64,000 bases of DNA. Source: Limnephilus marmoratus. Lineage: Eukaryota > Arthropoda > Insecta > Trichoptera > Limnephilidae. Under the pieces are notes generated by a model that made no database searches, had not been told where the DNA came from, and saw nothing but the letters and a program-made list of their open reading frames with translations. Below are positions 30,480 to 39,884 of this stretch, in pieces (within the stretch, counting starts at the first letter, position 1; each line of letters starts with the position of its first letter). The stretch is taken from positions 21,483,450-21,547,449 of the forward strand of contig OU862927.1 of the NCBI GenBank assembly GCA_917880885.1, written 5' to 3'. Made by a program: the position numbers and the translations under genes.

Positions 30480-30662
30480 ATTTTGATGAAAAACATTAAT
30501 TATTTAATGTTCTGTCTCTCGCCCGGGCGAAGGAGTATCTTTCACCTTAAATAAGGCGGAAAAAATTGAATTTATTTATTCCGATCCTATCTTTAAATTA
30601 CCAATTAAAAAAATGCTCATCTTATTCATCCACGATGGGTTTCGAACCCCAAACCTCTGGAA
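30480..30662 (-). repeat. SINE family D, 3' piece (split by hAT-1)
   Basis: On the minus strand from 30662: GAGGTTTGGGGTTCGAAACC is a T-arm with B box, followed by GATGAATAAGATGAGC and a body with AAGATACTCCTTCGCCCGG. The A-box half is on the other side of the hAT element at 37043-37100, so the two were contiguous before the hAT inserted. Confidence 0.75.
30655..30662. repeat. hAT-1 target duplication, left copy
   Basis: CTCTGGAA here and CTCTAGAA at 37043-37050 agree at 7 of 8 positions. An 8-bp duplication is diagnostic of hAT transposases. Confidence 0.8.
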
Positions 30663-30701
30663 CAGGGATGCTCAAACGGTCGATCGCGATCGACCGGTCA
30701 A

Positions 30702-32260
30702 CGTGCTGCCAGAATCAAAGAAAAACTATTTTCATGTTCTGAGTATAGTTTTAAATCGCCACAAACAGATTTAATTTAAACCAGTTTTATGTTCAGAATA
30801 TAAAATTCCAGTTGTGGATCTGCTGACAGTGCTGCCACATTTCGAAGGAAAATATTCTCCCTTTCCAAGTGCAGTTATAAAATTTTAGTTGCAGGCTATG
30901 CACGTGCTTCTAGAATAAATATAAAAAAAAACATTTTTCAAGTTCTAAGTGTAGTTTTAATTCGCCGCATACAGATTTAATTTTTTTTTATTTTTTTTTT
31001 ATTTGTTTGTTTATTTAGCACAATATTATAATTTATATACATTATTCATTAAATTTTGACTGCCCAACTAGGAGTATTATCCCGTTTTAGGACAGTCAAA
31101 TAATTATGGGTATGAACATATGGAGAATGATTTGTACAAAAAGTAAAGAAAATTGATGAAATAAAAAGAGGAAATAAAAAGAAGAGAAGGAATATAAAAT
31201 AAAATAATAAAAGAGAAGTTTAAAATATAGTACCTAACTGTTATATGTTTAGCATATCAAAAGAAAGAAAAAGAGAAGAGAAAGAATAAAATAAAAATGA
31301 AATAACCAATTAAAACATAAAATAGCCGTGGATGGTTTAGCATAGTTATTTACAGGCAAATGATTAAAATATAAGGTGATAACTGGTGTTTGCATTTCAT
31401 TTCATATATATATCCTACGTACACATTTTGCATAGTGAGAACTAGAAAGAGAACAGAAACAATAAAGTAAAATAAAATAAACAATTAATGTTTGATTATT
31501 ACTGTAGTTTGCTAAGCATAGTTATTAAAATAATAATAAAATAATAGGTATATCTTACTTATAATTGGTGTTTACATTGCGTATATTATAAGCCTACATA
31601 CATATTTTGTATAAATATGAATAAAAAAGAGAAGAGATAGAATAAAGTAAAATATGCAATTAAAACATAAGAATGACAGCTGATTTCTAATTTAAAAGTA
31701 ATAGGTAGGTACATACAGATAGGTAGATACACATAAAAATATAGATAGGTAGATACACATAATAATATAGATTAGAAGATAGGGGTATCTTTTACTTAGT
31801 TCATTTTTTGTTGGAATTTTTGTTGTTGTTTTTGGTTTGTGTTTGATTTTATTTTTTGTGTAGTAAAAGTTCACTCTCCTTTCTCCCTAATTGTTGAAAC
31901 CAAGTAGTGGTCAATTTACGAAGAACAACTGTGCTTTCCTTTTTCCAAGCATCAGGCATGAAGTTGTATAGTTTTGGACCTAAGAAAGTGAAGTGTCTTT
32001 GAGCGAGAGATGTTTTAGTTGTGAGTGTTACAATTGGATTTCTCCGTGAGTTTAAAACAGTTTTATTTTTGCAATGTAAAATTCGAGTTGTGCATTTATC
32101 TGCTGACACATTTTGTAAGGAAAACATTCTCTTAGTCATTTATGTACTGCCAGAATTAAAGAAAAACCGTTTTTATGTTCTGAGTGGAGTTTTAATTCAC
32201 TGCATACAGATTAAATTTAAACCAGTTTTGTGTTCACAACATAACGGCAAATTAAATAAC
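30702..32260 (+). repeat. ~190-bp repeats in hAT-1 left arm, interrupted
   Basis: GTGCTGCCAGAATCAAAGAA at 30704 has counterparts at about 30895 (GTGCTTCTAGAATAAAT) and 32144 (GTACTGCCAGAATTAAAGAA); each is followed by a GTTCTGAGTATAGTTTTAA-like and a CATACAGATTTAA block. Unit 2 is broken at 30983 by the LINE fragment and resumes at about 32049 (AAAACAGTTTTATTTTTG, CTGCTGACACATTTTG), so the array is about three units once the LINE is removed. Confidence 0.7.
30984..32048 (-). mobile_element. 5'-truncated LINE in hAT-1
   Basis: A minus-strand LINE 3' end: the ORF2 C-terminus (NSRRNPIVTLTTKTSLAQRH, FTFLGPKLYNFMPDAWKKES) ends at 31849, followed by ~850 bp of A-rich 3' sequence and a poly-A (poly-T at 30984-31001 on the plus strand). 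The C-terminal block resembles that of the LINE at 33437-36442 (HGQRHFQYYATKLFNYMP). The first ~29 codons of the minus frame at 32139 translate hAT repeat, not LINE. Confidence 0.75.
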
Positions 32261-32551
32261 AAGTTTCCGATTCAACGTGTACCAACAGAAGTTTTGCATT
32301 TGAGTGCATGCCATATGCTGCAAAATTCTGAAAAATTGACTGTTCGTGCCTAACTATTATTTCGGGACATTTAAGCAGACGAAATCTTTATTTAACACTT
32401 GCCTTGAGTGATGAAGATGCGAAATCCTATTATTGGAAGAATACTCGTCACACGTGATATAAAATATCGGCATAAATGAATTCGCAATAAAAAAAAGATT
32501 TCCACGCAGCCCCTCCCCCTTAACGTTGAAGTACCTAAATATAAATTCAAA

Positions 32552-33382
32552 ATGAGCAGACAACGAAAACCGGCGTCATCTGGCGACGCAGACGAAAATG
32601 ACGCACCTTTAATCAAGACTGCCTCCAAACCAAAAATCAAGGATACCCCACAGAATACAAATACTAGTGACGCATCAAAATCTAATGAAGATAGTAATTT
32701 CCTCTATGAGCGCCTTACGAAACACTTCGATGCTAAAATTACTGAAATAAAAAAAATGTTTACAGATGAAATCAATGACCTGAAGAGATCAAGTGATTTT
32801 ATCTGCAACCAATACGAAGATCTGCTATCAAGATTCAAAAAAATGGAAGACCTTCACAAGGAAACAAAATTCCTACGCGAAGAGAACGAAAATCAAAATA
32901 TTAGAATCTCTTCTCTGGAATGTCGTATAGCTGAAATAGAGCAGGAGAAGCTCTCTGATAGCTTAGAGATGGCGGGTGTAAAGTTGCAGCCGGGAGAACC
33001 ACCTGTGGAAGCGGTACTTCGGTTAGCCAGCTCCCTGGGAATGCCCCTACTACCACAGGACTTACGACTGGTAACCACAACACAGGACCGGAGACACAAT
33101 ACCCCGGATAAACTCCGTGCTGCCTTCCATAGCTTAAAAACAAGGGACTCCTTCTTAACGCTCAAAAACGCGGCTAAATCATTAAGTTCAAACTCTCCCA
33201 TATACATAAGTGAAGTGCTAACACCATACTACAAAGAATTACTGTGGAAAACAAAGCAAACAGCAAAAGATAAAAAGTTCCAATTTGTATGGTTTAAAAC
33301 CGGCAAACTACTAGTCAGGAAAGGACCAGGGGAAAAAACTGTCCAAATTAAACATGAAAATGATTTAAAAAAAATGATATAA
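32552..33382 (+). CDS. LINE ORF1 protein with FP25K-like C-terminal domain
   Basis: 276 residues. Residues 1-45 are polar and low complexity (KPASSGDADENDAPLI). Residues ~55-140 form a heptad-rich coiled coil (FKKMEDLHKETKFLREENEN, IAEIEQEKLSDSLEM) for self-association. Residues ~145-210 hold an RNA-binding-like fold (VEAVLRLASSLGMPLLPQDL, TPDKLRAAFHSLKTRDSFL). Residues ~215-276 (IYISEVLTPYYKELLWKTK, FQFVWFKTGKLLVRKG, VQIKHENDLKKMI) resemble the C-terminal domain of baculovirus FP25K-type proteins, which I recall also in insect LINE ORF1s. The role is expected to be RNA binding and particle assembly for the LINE. No zinc knuckles. ATG at 32552 is preceded by AAA. Confidence is high for ORF1, moderate for the FP25K link. 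Confidence 0.8.
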   Translation: MSRQRKPASSGDADENDAPLIKTASKPKIKDTPQNTNTSDASKSNEDSNFLYERLTKHFDAKITEIKKMFTDEINDLKRSSDFICNQYEDLLSRFKKMEDLHKETKFLREENENQNIRISSLECRIAEIEQEKLSDSLEMAGVKLQPGEPPVEAVLRLASSLGMPLLPQDLRLVTTTQDRRHNTPDKLRAAFHSLKTRDSFLTLKNAAKSLSSNSPIYISEVLTPYYKELLWKTKQTAKDKKFQFVWFKTGKLLVRKGPGEKTVQIKHENDLKKMI

Positions 33383-33436
33383 CTAATAAAGGTCACTCAG
33401 ACCTTATAAAAACACTATCCTGATTTACAAAACACC

Positions 33437-36400
33437 ATGGCTGATCTTCTCTCAATTAATTTGAATAGTTCTCATCAACATCATACAACCAATGACACAA
33501 AACTATGTGATTCTATTTTTAACAATCCAGGCTCTCTTACACTACTTAATCAAAATATAAGATCTCTAAATCATAACTATGACGAACTTGACATTCTCTT
33601 AAACAATTTTAAAACAGATTTCAAAATTATAATCCTAACGGAATGCTGGATATCAACAACTTTTACAACAAAACATAAAAAAAATTATACTGCGTATCAC
33701 ACATTAAAAAATAATAATCAAAATGATGGGATTGTTGTATACATACATGATAGTCTAAACGTGTCTGTTTCAGAAATCGACTTGATAAATAATAACTGTC
33801 TACAAATAATCATCGACTCAGATACGTGTGCCCTCGCCATATATAGATCACCATCCACACATAACATTACACCATTTATAATAGCTCTGGATTCTCACCT
33901 AAAAAAACTCACTTCATACAAAAACATCATCATAGCTGGTGATCTAAACATAAACATACTTCCTAATGGCCACCCTCAAAATATTGATTACCAACTGATG
34001 CTTCTGGAACAAGGCATTATAAGCACCATTAACACTCCTACCAGAGTAACCAAAGATTCAGAATCATGTATAGATCACTGTATGGTTAAATCAAAAAGTC
34101 AAATATGTAGTGCTGTATACGAATCCACAATCACAGATCACTACACTACTATGATAGGCCTGACTTCGCCAACTAGAAACTCAACTTTCCAAAATAACAC
34201 TGCAAAAAAAATAATTGATTACGTCAATCTAAATCAATGTTTAGAAAAACAAACATGGGAACATCTTACAAAATTTAACTCGGCAGAAGAAGCCTGGAAT
34301 TTCTTCATAACACATCTACAAATTCTCATTACCCAAAATACCAAAACGATATACATACCTATCCCACACCGCAAAGTAAGACTTAAAAAATGGATTACCC
34401 AAAGCATTATAAATAGTATTAAAAAAAGGGACAAACTACACAAACAAATTAAACTGAACCCTTATGACACTCCTCTTTATTTCTTCTACAAAAGGTACAG
34501 AAATATTTGTTCTCTAATAATACGAAAAGCAAAAGAATTATATTATCGAAACAAACTTATAGCAGCAAACTATGACCCTAAAAGCGTATGGTCAATTTTG
34601 AGGGAAAGTACGCATTCACAGAAGAACAAAGAGGATACCATAAAAAAATTACTTATTGATAATGAAGAAATCCACTTCCATGACAATCCTACACTTATCC
34701 TCAATTACATTAACAAGCACTACACTAATATAGGAGCTAGTCTAGCTGAAAACATAAAAAAATCACAGCCTCTCCAAGATATTCAGGAATCCCAAAACAC
34801 TGCCACTAACAACAGCAATGAAAATAGCAACAGACACTTCAAATTACAAAATATTTCACTAGAAGACACTAATAAAATAATTCAATCACTAAAAAATAAC
34901 ACAACAACGGGACCCGATGGTGTAGATTCCAAAACAATCTTAACAGTAAGCCAACAACTACTCCAACCACTCACGTACTTAATTAATCTTAGTCTAAAAG
35001 AAGGATTTTTTCCTAGCTTACTAAAAAAAGGTCTTGTCATTCCAATTTTTAAATCAGGACAAAAAAATAACATAAACAACTACAGACCCATTACGCTACT
35101 AAATACCTTTTCAAAAATTCTGGAAAAAACTATTAAGAAACAGCTTCAACACTATCTGGAAACCAAACAATTACTATCGATGAACCAACATGGATTCAGG
35201 AAAAACAGAAACACAGAACATGCAATAGCTACTGTAACGGACTTCATTACACGTAATCTTGATGCTAAAAAAAAAGTTATTTCAATTTTTTTAGACCTAT
35301 GTAAAGCCTTCGACACAATCTCACACGAAAAACTTTTCAATAAGTTAAAAAACATTGGTATTAACGGAGTAGAATTCGACTTAATCAAAAGCTTCATGTC
35401 TGACCGAACTCAACAAGTTAAAATTGATAACAAGATAAGTGAACCGCTTTTAATTACGTACGGAGTCCCACAGGGGAGTGTACTTGGCCCTTTATTATTC
35501 CTCATCTACATAAACGATCTGTGTGACATTGAAATTGAAGGTAAAATCGTGACCTTCGCTGACGATACAGTTCTTCTCTGTCAAGCAGCCACATGGAAAG
35601 ATGTCTTCATAATAGCTGAAAAAAGTTTGTCAATTGTCAAAAAATGGCTAAACAGTAATACTCTTACCGTTAATACAATTAAAACAAAATACATCACACA
35701 TAGTATTACACAAAGAAGTCAACCTCCATCAAACATAGACCTGTTTCTGCATGACTGTGAACAAACTTCATCCAATTGTCAATGCGAGCATATAGAAAGG
35801 GTCAAACAAACAAAATACCTAGGGGTTATTATTGATACACACTTACGCTGGACTGACCACATAACTTTCATCACAAATAAACTAAAAGGAGTCATGTACC
35901 TAATAAAATCGATTAAAAACATTTTCCCACTGACAATACTCAGATCCATATACTTTGCCCTTTGTCAATCCATTGCCACATATGGAATACTGGCTTGGGG
36001 AAGTGCTACAAATATAGCAATTGACCCAATTCAAAAGATACAAAAGGCGATAATTAAACTAATCCTTCAAGTGCCTTTCTACACACATTCAAGCGAAATA
36101 TACAAAACATTAGAAGTCATGTCAATAAAACAACTTTATGCCAAATCTGCTCTGCTATACTTCCTCCAAAACAAACTCCATATTCCAATCCAACCAAAAA
36201 CAATAATAAAAACCCGGTCCTTAACAAATATAACCCTGAACATACCGATAACACACACCACTCACGGACAAAGACATTTTCAGTATTATGCAACCAAACT
36301 TTTTAATTATATGCCCATTACTCTGAAACAACTCCTAACTGCAAATACATCTACCAACATTCACAAAAAACATATCACAGCCTGGATCAAAAATCAAGAT

Positions 36401-36442
36401 ATTCACTTTATACAAAATACTTTAATCCCTAACCAAACTTAA
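33437..36442 (+). CDS. LINE ORF2: endonuclease and reverse transcriptase
   Basis: 1001 residues, uninterrupted. Residues ~34-242 are an apurinic-like (EEP) endonuclease: N40 (LLNQNIRSLN), E69 (ILTECW), Y136-P139 (YRSP), D169 and N171 (AGDLNIN), D213 (CIDH) and D234-H235 (ITDHY). Residues ~490-760 are RT: TGPDGVDSKTI, NNYRPITLLNTFSKILEK, FLDLCKAFD with D620, YGVPQGSVLGPLLF (676-), and FADDTVLLCQ with D709-D710. The C-terminus holds KYLGVIIDTHLRW and a WGSATNIAIDPIQKIQKAII post-RT block, ending in HGQRHFQYYATKLFNYMP. All catalytic residues are present. It would nick DNA and prime reverse transcription on the target (TPRT). No RNase H domain. Confidence 0.95.
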   Translation: MADLLSINLNSSHQHHTTNDTKLCDSIFNNPGSLTLLNQNIRSLNHNYDELDILLNNFKTDFKIIILTECWISTTFTTKHKKNYTAYHTLKNNNQNDGIVVYIHDSLNVSVSEIDLINNNCLQIIIDSDTCALAIYRSPSTHNITPFIIALDSHLKKLTSYKNIIIAGDLNINILPNGHPQNIDYQLMLLEQGIISTINTPTRVTKDSESCIDHCMVKSKSQICSAVYESTITDHYTTMIGLTSPTRNSTFQNNTAKKIIDYVNLNQCLEKQTWEHLTKFNSAEEAWNFFITHLQILITQNTKTIYIPIPHRKVRLKKWITQSIINSIKKRDKLHKQIKLNPYDTPLYFFYKRYRNICSLIIRKAKELYYRNKLIAANYDPKSVWSILRESTHSQKNKEDTIKKLLIDNEEIHFHDNPTLILNYINKHYTNIGASLAENIKKSQPLQDIQESQNTATNNSNENSNRHFKLQNISLEDTNKIIQSLKNNTTTGPDGVDSKTILTVSQQLLQPLTYLINLSLKEGFFPSLLKKGLVIPIFKSGQKNNINNYRPITLLNTFSKILEKTIKKQLQHYLETKQLLSMNQHGFRKNRNTEHAIATVTDFITRNLDAKKKVISIFLDLCKAFDTISHEKLFNKLKNIGINGVEFDLIKSFMSDRTQQVKIDNKISEPLLITYGVPQGSVLGPLLFLIYINDLCDIEIEGKIVTFADDTVLLCQAATWKDVFIIAEKSLSIVKKWLNSNTLTVNTIKTKYITHSITQRSQPPSNIDLFLHDCEQTSSNCQCEHIERVKQTKYLGVIIDTHLRWTDHITFITNKLKGVMYLIKSIKNIFPLTILRSIYFALCQSIATYGILAWGSATNIAIDPIQKIQKAIIKLILQVPFYTHSSEIYKTLEVMSIKQLYAKSALLYFLQNKLHIPIQPKTIIKTRSLTNITLNIPITHTTHGQRHFQYYATKLFNYMPITLKQLLTANTSTNIHKKHITAWIKNQDIHFIQNTLIPNQT

Positions 36443-36867
36443 CCAAACTATAAAATAAATAAACATGTCTTTCAAGAATTTACCAACTATTCATATGTAC
36501 ATATATATACCTTATACGTATTTTTTTTTCTTCTAAATATTCAATGTGCAATTATCACTAAAATGTAAAAAAATAAGATTAAAAAACTAACTTTCTACTA
36601 CAACACATAAATACCTGTACTTGTCACACTTAATCATAAACACGTAAACACCTCAGCACAGGTTCTCCTAGTGAGGTGTTCACGAAACATACAATATTAT
36701 CAACCAACAGTTTCACCTTCTCAAACCTACCTTACACCCAACATAATGAAATGAAATATTAATATGTAAAAACTTTTTTTTTTCAAAATATATTATGTAA
36801 AGATGTTTATAATAAGGTAAAAACTGTAATATATATAGATATAAATAAATAAATAAATAAATAAATA

Positions 36868-36925
36868 GGGGCTGCGAAATTTTTCCCTGCCCCGGGCGGC
36901 TGACACCCACGCTATGCCACTGTAC
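36868..36925 (-). repeat. Terminal fragment of another hAT-type repeat
   Basis: On the minus strand CAGTGGCATAGCGTGGGTGT followed by CAGCCGCCCGGGGCAGGG looks like the CAGTGGCGTAGC-type terminus of a different hAT family. It abuts the LINE tail on the left, so the remainder of this element is missing. Assigned from memory of the terminus only. Confidence 0.4.
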
Positions 36926-37042
36926 CTTGCCTATTTAAATAAGAATCCTGAATCACACATACTTGCAGCCTGTCAAAGTCGATCGATCAGAGTCTAGTAA
37001 TATTGAGGTAGATCGCCAGCAGTTCAAGTTTGAGCGCCCCTG

Positions 37043-37100
37043 CTCTAGAAGGAGTCAAGATTCTTACCACGCTGCTGGTATGTAGATCGTCATGACTTAT
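37043..37100 (-). repeat. SINE family D, 5' tRNA-like piece
   Basis: On the minus strand: CATACCAGCAGCGTGGTAAG (A-box-like) and AATCTTGACTCCTTCTAGAG, ending at the hAT duplication. Joined in the mind to 30480-30662 it gives A box, spacer and B box in tRNA order, so the hAT landed between the two promoter boxes. Confidence 0.7.
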
Positions 37101-37110
37101 TTATACAATA

Positions 37111-37583
37111 CTAGCTGGTACCCGGCATGCGTTGCTATGCCATTTAATAAAGAAATTATTTCTCCTTGCGTGTCCTTTCCCATTCTTCCGCTTCCCCTCC
37201 CGCGTTCCTACTTCGTCTCGTCCACCTTCCCACTCCGCTCCCCCTCTCCCCCCGTCCCGCGAACCCCCCCTCCCGTGTTTCCCTCCCCCCTCCCAGGTCC
37301 CCCTCCCTGGTTCCTCTCTCCACTCCCGCGAACCCCCTACCCGAGTTCCCCTCCCCCTTCCTCCCTCACGCATTCCATACATTCAGTTTTCAAACAGCTC
37401 ACGTGCCACTTATAGCAATTTTTTTATACAAATTTCATGATGCCAGAGCTCACCAAAAGTTTTATACAAACCTTGTCCTGACAATAACGAACACACAAAA
37501 AAAAAGAATTATCCAATTTGGTGCAGTCGTTCGAAAGTTATGCGCGTACATACATTTCGGCGATTCATTTTTATTTATATAGA
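37111..37583 (-). mobile_element. Helitron-like non-autonomous element H4
   Basis: On the minus strand it starts TCTATATAAATAAAAATGAA, includes GTATAAAACTTTTGGTGAGC and the core AGTGGCACGTGAGCTGTTTG, then a purine-rich block, and ends GCATGCCGGGTACCAGCTAG followed by T. 473 bp. The 3' end is that of H2. The 5' end is directly fused to the GATA/GATAGAA microsatellite. Confidence 0.75.
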
Positions 37584-38475
37584 TAGATAGATAGATAGAT
37601 AGATAGAAGATAGAAGATAGAAGATAGAAGATAGAAGATAGAAGATAGAAGATAGAAGATAGAAGATAGAAGATAGAAGATAGAAGATAGAAGATAGAAG
37701 ATAGAAGATATAAGATAGAAGATAGGAGATAGAAGATAGAAGATAGAAGATAGAAGATAGAAGATAGAAGATAGAAGATAGAAGATAGAAGATAGAAGAT
37801 AGAAGATAGAAGATAGAAGATAGAAGATAGAAGATAGAAGATAGAAGATAGAAGATAGAAGATAGAAGATAGAAGATAGAAGATAGAAGATAGAAGATAG
37901 AAGATAGAAGATAGAAGATAGAAGATAGAAGATAGAAGATAGAAGATAGAAGATAGAAGATAGAAGATAGAAGATAGAAGATAGAAGATAGAAGATAGAA
38001 GATAGAAGATAGAAGATAGAAGATAGAAGATAGAAGATAGAAGATAGAAGAAAGAAGATAGAAGATATAAGATAGAAGATAGAAGATAGAAGATAGAAGA
38101 TAGAAGATAGAAGATAGAAGATAGAAGATAGAAGATAGAAGATAAAAGATAGAAGAAAGAAGATAGAAGATAGAAGATAGAAGATAGAAGATAGAAGATA
38201 GAAGATAGAAGATAGAAGATAGAAGATAGAAGATAGAAGATAGAAGATAGAAGATAGAAGATAGAAGATAGAAGATAGAAGATAGAAGATAGAAGATAGA
38301 AGATAGAAGATAGAAGATAGAAGATAGAAGATAGAAGATAGAAGATAGAAGATAGAAGATAGAAGATAGAAGATAGAAGATAGAAGATAGAAGATAGAAG
38401 ATAGAAGATAGAAGATAGAAGATAGAAGATAGAAGATAGAAGATAGATAGAAGATAGAAAGATAGATAGATAGAT
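37583..38475. repeat. ~0.9 kb GATAGAA microsatellite
   Basis: Starts as (GATA)n, continues as more than 100 copies of GATAGAA, and ends again as GATAGAAAGATAGATAGA. Variants (GATATAA, GATAGGA, GAAAGAA, GATAAAA) are scattered but the 7-base phase holds almost throughout. Because 7 is not a multiple of 3, the minus strand gives a 21-base coding period (LLSSIFY), which is not a gene. Confidence 0.95.
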
Positions 38476-39243
38476 GTCAGGTTTTGCTTGAATCCAGATT
38501 GTATAATGTCACACCAAAAAAAATGCTCTTGTTGAAAATTAGTTAACAACAAGATGCCACCTACAATTTAATTGTATGATGCTAAGATATTAAGTTCCAA
38601 AATTTGATTTCCGAATAAAATACAAAAAACACTGAAAGCCCTCACCGCTTCACCATGTAAGAGAAAAACATAATTCTAATTACAAAGATAAATGTATATC
38701 TTAGAAATAAACAAAAAAAGTTTTATCTCTTTCTGCTTTCTTTCAAATTCGTAATAATCTTGTATTTTTTAAGGCTTCGTAAGTGTTTACAAGAAGGTGA
38801 TTAAATTTGCCGTTAATGTTTCTTGTAGAAGTATTCCAAATTAAAAAAAAAGTGTATTCCAAAGAATTACGTGAAACAAGAAGAATTTTCTTATCGAAAT
38901 CGCTGAACATTTTCATGATTACTTAATCATCATTTTCTCGCCAGTAAAGTAAGTGTTTTTAATTATTTTAAGTGTTGTTTTTAAATAAACCAGACAATCA
39001 TAAATGTTTGTCGTGTTTTCAGGAAAAACTGTTGCCAGTGCCTACTAATTAAATCGCCCATTTAATTTTTTTCAAGAAAACTTTTGAAACAGGTTTTAAT
39101 AAAAAAACGGAGAATGATTTTATTCTTCCCATTATTTTCAAGATTTTTTTCGTCCGTTGTTTTACCGGATAGATAACGATAGTACCCATGTGATGCAAAA
39201 TGACTACCTGGTTGTTTTAACATACTTGTAGAAAAAAGGCAAT
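38476..39243. other. Unassigned AT-rich DNA
   Basis: No gene, RNA gene or repeat recognised. Confidence 0.4.
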
Positions 39244-39450
39244 TCTACTACTATTATAAAGGCGAAGGTTTGTATGGATGTATGTAAGTTTGTTAATCTT
39301 TCACGCAATAAATACTGGACGAACTTTAAAAATTCTTTCTCTAATAGAAAGCTACATTATTTGCGAGTAATATAGGCTGTATATAATGGTAAGCTCTGGC
39401 GTTATGAAATTAACTATTATACGTTTATTGTCCGGACGAAAAGCAAAGCC
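39244..39450 (+). mobile_element. Helitron-like element, 5' fragment
   Basis: TCTACTACTATTATAAAGGC then GAAGGTTTGTATGGATG, TTGTTAATCTTTCACGC and AAGCTCTGGCGTTATGAAA parallels the 5' part of H3 (inverse strand). The core, purine block and CTAG end are missing or too diverged. Confidence 0.6.
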
Positions 39451-39564
39451 AAGTAATTGTTTAACGTGCGCTGTCATTTTTTTAATTTTTTTAGGGAACT
39501 ATGGAGATCCCTTTGATAGTAAAAATTCAAATTATGTATAAACTACTTATTTATATATTAAATA

Positions 39565-39883
39565 AATTTAGGCATATTAGATTTGTCAAAGAATTTGTAT
39601 ATAAAAATGCAAAATTCAGTCATTTAAAATACATGTAGGATTACAAAAGATTTTTTAAATATTTGTATAGAGGGATCAGTAGGATTTATAGGTCCAATTA
39701 GGAGTTCTACCGAGCCGAACCCTCTGATGAAAATATCTGGAGTCGGTGAATTATTTTCCCATTTAGTCTCTGGTAGGTTGACATGTTGTTCTTGTATTGT
39801 TTTGTATTTATTATACTTATATAGTGCAATTGCCTAGCGTGAATTGACTAGATGATCATTTGTGGGAAAGTGTGTGAAAGGGT
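39565..39883 (+). mobile_element. R2-type LINE, 3'-end copy 2
   Basis: AATTTAGGCATATTAGATTT through GATCAGTAGGATTTATAGG, CCGAACCCTCTGATGAAAAT, CTGGAGTCGGTGAATTATT to AAAGTGTGTGAAAGGGT matches, inverted, the last ~330 bp of the element at 48262-50487. It keeps the end of the coding frame (IEGSVGFIG-like) with changes. There is no poly-A: the Helitron-like H5 starts two bases later. Confidence 0.85.
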
Positions 39884-39884
39884 G

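Larger units (their letters stand above)
32249..36867 (+). mobile_element. LINE with both ORFs open, in hAT-1
   Basis: A near full-length non-LTR retrotransposon: ~300 bp of 5' leader, ORF1 (32552-33382), a 54-base gap, ORF2 (33437-36442), ~400 bp of 3' sequence, and an (AAAT)n tail at about 36841-36867. The left boundary is where the hAT repeat stops matching (about 32249). Neither ORF has a stop or frameshift, making this the only candidate autonomous element here. The domain order (coiled-coil ORF1; endonuclease-RT ORF2 without RNase H) fits the CR1/Jockey assemblage; the exact clade is not settled. Confidence 0.85.
30663..37042. mobile_element. hAT-1: hAT element carrying two nested LINEs
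   Basis: The left terminus CAGGGATGCTCAAACGGTCG and the inverse complement of the right terminus, CAGGGGCGCTCAAACTTGAA, share the CAGGGgYGCTCAAAC pattern typical of hAT ends. An 8-bp duplication (7/8) brackets the unit. The hAT's own sequence is about 30663-30983, 32049-32248 and 36926-37042; the rest is inserted LINE sequence. No hAT transposase is readable, so it was non-autonomous or is deleted. The left arm holds about three ~190-bp tandem units. Confidence 0.85.

Noticed and set aside
32893..33207. Minus-strand frames opposite LINE ORF1
   Set aside because: Shadows of ORF1, which has the coherent coiled-coil and C-terminal domain.
37575..38552. 325-codon minus-strand frame with LLSSIFY repeats
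   Set aside because: It is a translation of the 7-bp microsatellite; 21-base periodicity keeps it open. No real protein.
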